Part shown: positions 59,645-64,000 of the stretch, piece after piece
How positions within the stretch are numbered: the stretch's first letter is position 1
Layout of the letters: the number at the start of each line of letters is the position of its first letter
Origin: Anastatus disparis
Taxonomy: Eukaryota; Arthropoda; Insecta; Hymenoptera; Eupelmidae
Direction of reading: 5' to 3'
DNA: 64,000 nt
Assembly: GCA_017163975.1 (NCBI GenBank)
Contig: JAFFSR010000227.1
Location: forward strand, 1-64,000
Made by a program: the position numbers and the translations under genes
Notes under the pieces: model-generated
Seen by the model: only the letters and a program-made list of their open reading frames with translations
Told to the model about the DNA's origin: nothing
The model's database searches: none

Positions 59645-62600
59645 ATATATATATAGTGCAATATAAATCCTTAATTAGGATAATTTACTCATTTTATATA
59701 ATTAAAATTAACGGACTATTAAATATAAGGCTATTTCACTATTAGATATTATTTACTTTACATATCTGTACCCCTAAGAGAAGATCTATTGTCGGAATCG
59801 ATGCATAAACTTATTTGATATACAAATGCACACACATTCAAGTTCAGTTAAACGATAGAAAATTGGATGAATTAATTTTTTGGAGATTCAAAAAAAAAAA
59901 TTTTTGAATAAATGTCATAGGTATATTCATGCGCGAACATGCTAAGTGTTCACGTATGAGCATGTGCATGTATGAGTCTATATCGGATTGTTCATATATT
60001 AACGAGTAGTACGTGTATCTGAATATATTTCTTGAATTCTGACTTGTATATTGTACTAATATATGCATAAATATATAAGTATGTTTTGTACGTGTATACA
60101 ACATAAACATACATCAATAGATTTTAGCATTTACGTGCTTGAACGTGCGCATTACCTTCATTGGTGTATACGTTAACGTCGATGAATAGCAATCTGAATA
60201 TCCGTTTGTATGTGTATTACAAGCGCTATGTACAAATATTACATATTATACTTGCAACTACATGTAAGTGAAAGCTCAATGTTAATAAGAAAGGGGAAAG
60301 GATCCAAGAGAATATGAATTGTACGCTTGAATGATGATGATGATGATGATGTTAAGGTTCGACTTTGGCTTGACATTAATTGGCGGAAGTTGTCAGAAGA
60401 GGAATGAGCCGATATATGGTTGGAAGCTTTGGGATATTTGCGCGTCGTTTCTCGCGAATTTATGAGGGAAATACGAGGAAACTAGACGCACTAGTCCAGG
60501 GATTAACACGAGTTTCTAGCTTATAATCTCGGGCATCAATAGGTAAACGTAGTTTGTCACTGTGTATGTATGCTATACATAAATAATAGAGATGCAATGT
60601 ATTGCTTTGTACAAATATGAATTTTCAAACTACATGGACGGTCATTACCCTGTTATAGTTAAATGTGACAATGTCGAATTATCGAGTTTTTGATCGAGTT
60701 AACTTTTCCTTATTTAATAATTTGAGGCGATTACGGAAGTTGGATTAAGTTTTACTTCTTAGTTTACAAATTGCTATTTTAGTTTATAAATATTTTTGGA
60801 TTTTTAAGTTTTCCATAATTTTACGGATCTTAAAAAATGATGGATGATTAAAATATCTTAAATTTTTCTTAAAAGCGTGATTTGTAAAGTAAAAAATGAA
60901 ACTTAACTTAATCTACGAATTCACCTTAATTAACTTATTTATTTATTAAGTGTACCTTCTTCATGTAAACTGAAAGTTCAAGAGCTTTAAATTTTGAAGC
61001 TTAAAAGCTAATAATGAGATATTTCTTGAATTTTCTCGAGATGAAAATATAATGCACCCGATATGTTTAGTTGAAATGCATACGTTAAAGTTTTTACTTT
61101 AGATTTCAGTTTTAAAATCATCGAAAAATAGTACTTTCATAATAGTTTTTTAATGGATTTAAAAAAAAAGTATTAATGCGAAGTAAAAATTAATAGATGA
61201 AATTTACTAAATTTAAAATAATGTATTTAAATTTGCTGAAAAAAACTAATTTTAAATATGTAAGGATTAGACAATAATTAAAGTATGAAATAAAAATTAG
61301 ATATATTGCAGAGTATTAATTTTTACTAAACATTCATTAAATGCGCAAAACTTTTTCTTGACCGAACAGGATGTGGCTAAATTTGCTATAAACAAAGTTT
61401 GTAAAAATAAGAATGAAAAATTTTGCGTTATAAATATAGTATTAAAATCTAAAAGAAATTTAAATAAAATTAATTATAAATAAAATTAATTGTAAATAAA
61501 ATTAATTATTAAATAAAATTAAATTTTTAAAACTAAAACTAACTACTTAAAAGTTCGAACGCAGTAAATTTTATCTTAAATTCTTATCAGGTTATTGTTG
61601 CTATCATTGTCACAACATTATTTCTTTAGTGTACAATGTCTCATCTTTTATAAAAAAGAGGATAGTAAACACTTAGAAAAATGTTTGGTGAAAAGTTGAA
61701 AAGAAAAAGAGATTATATGAAAATGCAACTTTAAGTTACATAGCTGGCATTGTTTCGTGTTTCGTGAACGGGCGACAAGGATCAATGTAAATTTTCAGAA
61801 GCTGCTTCTTTTCGTGAAACAATTCTCTGAGAAAATATATTCATATTCTCGTCAGAGACAAATGGTTCTGCTTTCTTGCACAAAATTACACTCAATTTTG
61901 CACGTCTTCTTTCTTTCCTTTTTTTATATTTTTCATAAGAAGAAAAAAAATTACACGCGCAACGAGAGGAAAAAGAAACAAACTGATAAAAGAGACAGAA
62001 AAGCATAAAAACGAAAGTAAAACAAAGAAAAAAAAGAAAGAAATAGAAGAAAATGTTCAGCAGAGATAGCGAAACTCACGCACGCAGCAGATACAATCTG
62101 CTGAGACTGAGGATTCTGAAAGAGAAAAAGAAAAAACGAAGGATTGTTTGGGTCGGAAAGGTTTTACTACGTTTTCTTTTTCCCGCGTGTCCAGATAAAA
62201 ACAGCACATACAATGTGCAACTTTAAACCAAAAAAGAATGAAGGTTAAAAAAAAAGGTTGAGCCACAAGGCCTAGAGGGATAATGGAATCTAATTCTCTT
62301 CTTTTACCTTATACCTCTTTCACTCAGTATTGTTCGGAGAGAAAAAATGTGCATGCGAAAGGATCGTTCTTCTTACTTTTCATATAAAAAAGCTCAAGGG
62401 AATCTAACGCCTTTTTCGGGCTGAAAATCTTTTCTTTCATTTTTATACGCTTCGTTATTAAATGCTCGCGGTAATTTTTGGAAATGCTTGTCGAAAAATA
62501 ATACTAGAATAAGGGAAAAGAAATTTAAATGAGAATTCATTTTTGGGTTAAAAAATAACGTATAAAGCGAAAATTTTCATTTATAGAGGTTTGCTGAATT

Positions 62601-62757
62601 GTAATCGTTGTCGTGTGAAAAATATAATGCCTCAAAATATTATTATAATATCTTACGATTATATGATTTTGAAAATTATTAAAGTTCAAAAAGATTTTTT
62701 TGTAGCAAGTTCAAATGATTTTTTTTGTATAAATTTTCAGAATTATAAAAATGTAAC
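59645..62757. other. No gene confirmed; some coding-like frames
   Basis: 60245-60500 on the minus strand is open for about 80 codons and Ser-rich (SAHSSSDNFRQLMSSQSRTL). It overlaps a (GAT)n tract at 60331-60351. 62053-62226 on the plus strand reads MFSRDSETHARSRYNLLRLR for 57 codons. Neither has a recognisable domain. The patch 61740-62560 is purine-rich and less AT-biased and could be an untranslated or intronic region of a gene. The remainder is AT-rich. Confidence 0.3.
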
Positions 62758-63006
62758 ATGGAGAAAAATTCTGTCGTAAAAATTACTATTTGACATAGTA
62801 ACCGTGGGACACACTTCATTTGTATAAAAATTACTATTTTAAATAGTAACAATTGCTATATATATAGTAAAATTTCTAAATTTTAACTATTTTTACTATT
62901 TAAAATAGTAATTTTTATACAAATAAAGTATGTCTCACGGTTACCATCTAAAATAGTAATTTTTTCTATGGAATTTGTAATTTTTATGGTAGAATTTTTC
63001 TCTGTG
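62758..63006. mobile_element. MITE with CATGGAGAAAAATTC ends
   Basis: CATGGAGAAAAATTC on the left and GAATTTTTCTCTGTG on the right (249 bp). The arms pair through AAAAATTACTATTTTAAATA and its inverse, and through GGGACACACTT with AAGTATGTCTC. Non-coding. It ends about 40 bp before the next MITE. Confidence 0.75.
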
Positions 63007-63048
63007 TATTGTATTTTATTCTGTTATCCGTTTCTTCAATTTTGTTAA

Positions 63049-63477
63049 GAGGCGGTCGGAACCAAATCGGTGACTTTGTACGGTACTTGTAATAAATGCT
63101 TATAATAATTTATTCATTTATTAATATGGTAAAAATATAGTCATTTCCTCTAGTCATGTATATAAAGAATAATTTAAAATAGTTAAAGCCACAAAAATAT
63201 ACAAAATATTGTTATAAAGCGAAAAATGCCACCTAACAATCGACACGACAGTTTTTTGCATGCGGTATATGTCAAGTCAGTTTGATATTTGTAATAAATG
63301 CTTATAATAATTAATTTACTTATTCATATGGTAAAAATATAGTCATTTCCTCTAGTCATGTATATAAAGAATAATTTGAAATAGTTTAAGCCATAAAAAT
63401 ATACAAAATATTATCGTAAAGCGAAAAATGCTGACTTGATATATACCGCAAGTCACCGATTTGGTTCCGACCGCCTC
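63049..63477 (-). mobile_element. TTAA MITE, GAGGCGGTCGG family, copy 3
   Basis: 429 bp with TTAA on both sides (63045 and 63478), inverted relative to copies 1 and 2. Ends are GAGGCGGTCGGAACCAAATC and its inverse. It has the same duplicated interior unit and the same length as copy 2. Confidence 0.9.
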
Positions 63478-63579
63478 TTAAATTCGTTAAATAAAACTTT
63501 GTTATTAGAATATTATCGAAAAATATAATATTAAAACAGTAATTTTTAATCATTGTAATTTGATTGGTAATTACAAGTA

Positions 63580-64000
63580 TTGCGATTACTTTTGCTTTCT
63601 CATAGAAAAAGCATTGTATTGATAAAAAAAATTTTTTTAATTTTTATATTAGTTTGTACATATTTGGACTCAGAGAGTCGAAAAAAGTAGTTTTCGGAAA
63701 ATATCTGTATGTATCTGTATGTGTATGTGTTTATGAATGGATTCATTTAGCTAATTAGATCACAAAAAAATACTCGATGGATTTTCTTCAAATTTTGCAT
63801 ACAATTTATTTTTTTGTCTAACTAGGGTAGAAGCTATTGAAAATAGGCTTTCATAGGATAATTTTAATTTCAGAGCCATTCAAAAAAAAAAATTTTGATT
63901 TTTCATTTTTTTTATTTTACGAAAACTACTTGATAAATTTGTTTTGTATACAAAATTTGTGTACAACTTATTTGCTACTGTCAGAAGAAAACAAGATTTT
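63580..64000 (-). repeat. Interspersed repeat R3, inverted, runs off window
   Basis: CTTTCTCATAGAAAAAGCAT, GGACTCAGAGAGTCGAAAAA, then AATACTCGATGGATTTTCTT and CAAATTTTGCAT follow in inverse order to 44390-44640. The sequence continues to the edge of the window. Confidence 0.65.

Noticed and set aside
60245..60500. Ser-rich minus-strand open frame over a (GAT)n tract
   Set aside because: It has no start at its 5' end and the Ser run comes from the microsatellite.

Overview
The window looks like a stretch of AT-rich animal nuclear DNA, most likely insect. It has long intergenic or intronic DNA, GT-AG introns, tRNA-derived SINE copies, CR1-like LINE relics and many short inverted-repeat transposons. 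I see no operons or dense coding. A hymenopteran such as a parasitoid wasp would fit the base composition and the unusual telomere-like repeat, but that is inference. The one gene I recognise with confidence is a 58-codon, single-exon RNA polymerase subunit gene, Rpb12 (POLR2K/RPABC4), on the minus strand at 49253-49429.

Layout. 1-1010 is a (CCCAATAA)n array whose G-rich strand, (TTATTGGG)n, points out of the window, as at a left chromosome end. It is followed by a few units in the opposite orientation and by a decayed subtelomeric repeat to about 2.7 kb. At 3.0-5.6 kb lie two diverged copies of one unrecognised intron-containing gene, arranged tail to tail (plus copy 3067-4144, minus copy about 5640-4560). 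Both are damaged and one is split by a MITE. From 5.7 kb on, the window is dominated by mobile elements. These include LINE ORF2 endonuclease (7.7-9.25 kb) and LINE ORF1 (25.2-26.2 kb) relics and a full-length SINE with a 14-bp target duplication (25555-25924). Two hAT-type elements lie at 27297-28872 and 41244-42716, the second carrying a 167-codon open frame. A 4.5-kb nested fold-back locus spans 30523-35056. Several families of TTAA-flanked palindromic MITEs are also present. A further set of GC-tipped snap-back hairpins shares a terminal AATAGTATATTA sequence and recurs about a dozen times.

Possible host-gene signals are sparse: a GC-rich promoter-like block at 12590-12920, candidate exons at 22874-22971 and 29237-29309, and a small membrane-protein frame at 29792-29941. 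Most other intervals are low-complexity AT-rich DNA in which I see no gene.

The main themes are (i) a candidate non-canonical telomere motif with a subtelomeric gene pair, (ii) a hairpin element family with conserved ends and a conserved GC tip, and (iii) nested insertions whose empty sites can be read from the other arm of the same palindrome. All calls were made by eye, without database searches.
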